Part shown: positions 62,640 to 64,000 of the stretch, piece after piece
Numbering within the stretch: position 1 is the stretch's first letter
How the letters are laid out: each line of letters opens with the position of its first letter
Assembly (NCBI RefSeq): GCF_004571135.1
Contig: NZ_SPSB01000003.1
Span: forward strand, 62,001 to 126,000
DNA from: Algoriphagus kandeliae
GTDB lineage: Bacteria; Bacteroidota; Bacteroidia; Cytophagales; Cyclobacteriaceae
Direction: 5' to 3'
Length of the DNA: 64,000 nucleotides
The notes under the pieces: model-generated
Databases searched by the model: none
Seen by the model: only the letters and a program-made list of their open reading frames with translations
What the model was told of the DNA's origin: nothing
Made by a program: the position numbers and the translations under genes

Positions 62640-63346
62640 ATCAATTAGAAATTTGCTTTAGCCCTGAACTGATTCATTTGCACGATTTGGAAGGTAAAAT
62701 CGTGGTGGTGGTTGATATTTTTAGGGCTACCTCTACAATGATCGCTGCTTTGGCAAATGGTATCGAAGAAATTCAAACCTTCGCCGATTTGGAAAGCTGT
62801 CGTTCCATGAGGGAAAAAGGCTATCTGATTGCAGGAGAGCGAAATGGGAAAACTGTTGAAGGTTTTGATTTGGGAAATTCTCCGGTTGCCTTTTTAGAGG
62901 AATATTATGGAGGAAAAAAATTGGCAATGACCACCACCAATGGAACCTTAGCGATCTCCAAATCCCAGTCTGCTGATGAAATTCTAATCGGAGCATTTCC
63001 CAATTTTTCTGCGACTATTCGCTATATCCAAGCACAACAAAAGGACGTCTTGATTCACTGCGCAGGCTGGAAGGGCCGTTTCAACTTAGAGGACTCCCTC
63101 TATGCGGGAGCTTTGGCTAAAGCTCTAGAAAGCACTCATTCAAGTGATGATGATGGAGCCTTATCCATGAAAACTCTTTTCGAAAAAGAGGGACATCAAC
63201 TCAAACAATACCTCAGTAAAGCATCTCACGCCAAGCGCCTTCAAAACCAAGGAATCGAAAAGGACATTGATTTTTGCCTGACTTTGGATTTGTATGACTT
63301 GGTGGGGAAGGTGGTTAACGATAGGGTAAGGCCAATTTCTTTTTGA
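62636..63346 (+). CDS. comB: 2-phosphosulfolactate phosphatase-like protein ComB
   Basis: 236 residues of the ComB family, which hydrolyses (R)-2-phosphosulfolactate to sulfolactate in coenzyme M-type pathways. Family segments: [69 protein letters not shown], and a C-terminal [17 protein letters not shown]. Its ATG overlaps the gcvT stop. No comA or comC is visible in the window. In Bacteroidota the sulfolactate route could feed sulfonate or sulfonolipid chemistry, which is inference. Confidence 0.85.
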   Translation: MNQLEICFSPELIHLHDLEGKIVVVVDIFRATSTMIAALANGIEEIQTFADLESCRSMREKGYLIAGERNGKTVEGFDLGNSPVAFLEEYYGGKKLAMTTTNGTLAISKSQSADEILIGAFPNFSATIRYIQAQQKDVLIHCAGWKGRFNLEDSLYAGALAKALESTHSSDDDGALSMKTLFEKEGHQLKQYLSKASHAKRLQNQGIEKDIDFCLTLDLYDLVGKVVNDRVRPISF

Positions 63347-63395
63347 AATTCTGAAAACTTTCTTTTTGCGCTAGGAAAGGTTACTTTCAGAAATT
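63347..63395. repeat. Long imperfect hairpin between comB and the next gene
   Basis: aattctgaaa (63347-63356) and tttcagaaatt (63385-63395) frame a second complementary block (actttc / gaaagg). The structure has no T run, so it may be a weak terminator or a dispersed element. Confidence 0.35.
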
Positions 63396-63426
63396 AAAGT
63401 TGCATCCTCTTTACAATTCTCTGAAA

Positions 63427-63936
63427 ATGAAAACCTTCAACTACCAAAACAGAAATCTTTTTTCAGGCCCTCATTTATTAGGTTTAATTTTAGTATTGGT
63501 GGGAATTTTTGTTTTGATCAGCCCGTCTTTTTTGGAAAGTGGAAGTTCCTTGGAAAAAGTCATTACAGTTGGGGTAGCAACCCTTATCATTGGACTCATC
63601 ATTCTTTCATCCTACAGAGGGACCCTGCTCGATTTTTCAAAAAATAGGTATAAAAACTACTTTTCCATTTTGGGCTTTCGATTTGGAGAATGGAACCTAT
63701 TGCCTCAAATATCCAAAATTGAAGTACTTCCCTACAGCTATAAAAGTCAAAATGTACCCAATGGAATTAGCCCCACGCTTTCCGGAAAAGTAAATTCTTT
63801 TAAGGTAATTTTACATTCAAATTCCTATCAACGTATCTTTTCTTTTGATTATTCCAATTTGAATAAGGCAGTCAAAAAGGCGAATCAAATTGCCAGTGAT
63901 TCAAACTCGGACTTAATTATTCCGTCAATTCAATGA
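63427..63936 (+). CDS. Hypothetical membrane protein
   Basis: 169 residues from the ATG at 63427 (the frame is open to 63400). Two hydrophobic helices lie at about residues 20-38 (LILVLVGIFVLISPSFL) and 50-68 (VGVATLIIGLIILSS). A cytoplasmic, lysine- and serine-rich C-terminal domain of about 100 residues follows, with LDFSKNRYKNYFSILGFRFGEWNLLPQISKIEVLPYSY. This PH-like segment is typical of small membrane proteins without known function. The gene stands alone at the right end of the window. Confidence 0.55.
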   Translation: MKTFNYQNRNLFSGPHLLGLILVLVGIFVLISPSFLESGSSLEKVITVGVATLIIGLIILSSYRGTLLDFSKNRYKNYFSILGFRFGEWNLLPQISKIEVLPYSYKSQNVPNGISPTLSGKVNSFKVILHSNSYQRIFSFDYSNLNKAVKKANQIASDSNSDLIIPSIQ

Positions 63937-64000
63937 ATTTGTTTTTTGAGGAATAATGGAGGTTTTACCTTTGGAATAAGTGTCCATTTTCCAAACAAAG

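Overview
The window looks like a chromosomal segment of a Bacteroidota bacterium. The best fit is Cytophagales, near Cyclobacteriaceae/Algoriphagus, but this rests on gene content and style and not on a marker-gene comparison. The cues are a SusC/RagA outer-membrane protein, a type III glutamine synthetase, a eukaryotic-type glycogen branching enzyme, promoters of the Bacteroidota form (TTG, about 19-20 bases, TAnnTTTG), weak ribosome binding sites with GTG starts, moderately AT-rich DNA, and many secreted lipoproteins. No rRNA, tRNA, insertion sequence, prophage or CRISPR array was seen.

Layout. 1-2653 is the 5' part of a susC-like gene on the minus strand, cut by the window edge. 3147-5309 is GSIII. 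5542-9875 carries mtaB, glgB and a CHAD-domain gene. 9993-15310 is an accessory stretch on the plus strand: two related secreted esterases, a GyrI-like protein, a lipoprotein, an M23 peptidase, an ATP-grasp protein and a small hypothetical. 15327-20709, minus strand, holds a PA0069-type radical SAM protein, an acyl-CoA dehydrogenase-fold flavoprotein, a secreted esterase and a GMC oxidoreductase. 20814-24974 is housekeeping on the minus strand (HIT, greA, hydroxyacid dehydrogenase, mgtE, rsmA). It faces pdxA and the DUF177-rpmF-fabH-efp-accB-accC run (25082-30700).

The most unusual region is 30856-40038. Three tightly packed genes encode a two-haem-motif lipoprotein (PSCyt/DUF1549/DUF1553), a Tat-exported DUF1501 protein and a membrane cytochrome with a DUF2231-like domain, leucine-rich repeats and beta-hexosaminidase-type accessory domains. 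They run into a SIS phosphosugar protein and converge on a GH20 beta-hexosaminidase. I read this as a candidate respiratory-chain-linked system for amino-sugar polymers.

40071-45171 has a FocA-like channel, a CotH-like protein, a group III truncated haemoglobin, a nucleotide pyrophosphatase-like enzyme and a GH144-type beta-glucanase. 45176-56449 is a molybdenum locus. On the minus strand are an outer-membrane protein, an AraC regulator, moaA, moeA and a TSUP transporter. Across a 515-base gap, on the plus strand, are an esterase and an isoquinoline-oxidoreductase-like molybdenum hydroxylase with two large subunits around one iron-sulfur subunit. 56576-63936 has a Kir channel, a DUF1593 protein, thiL, mce, a HesB/IscA protein, gcvT, comB and a membrane hypothetical.
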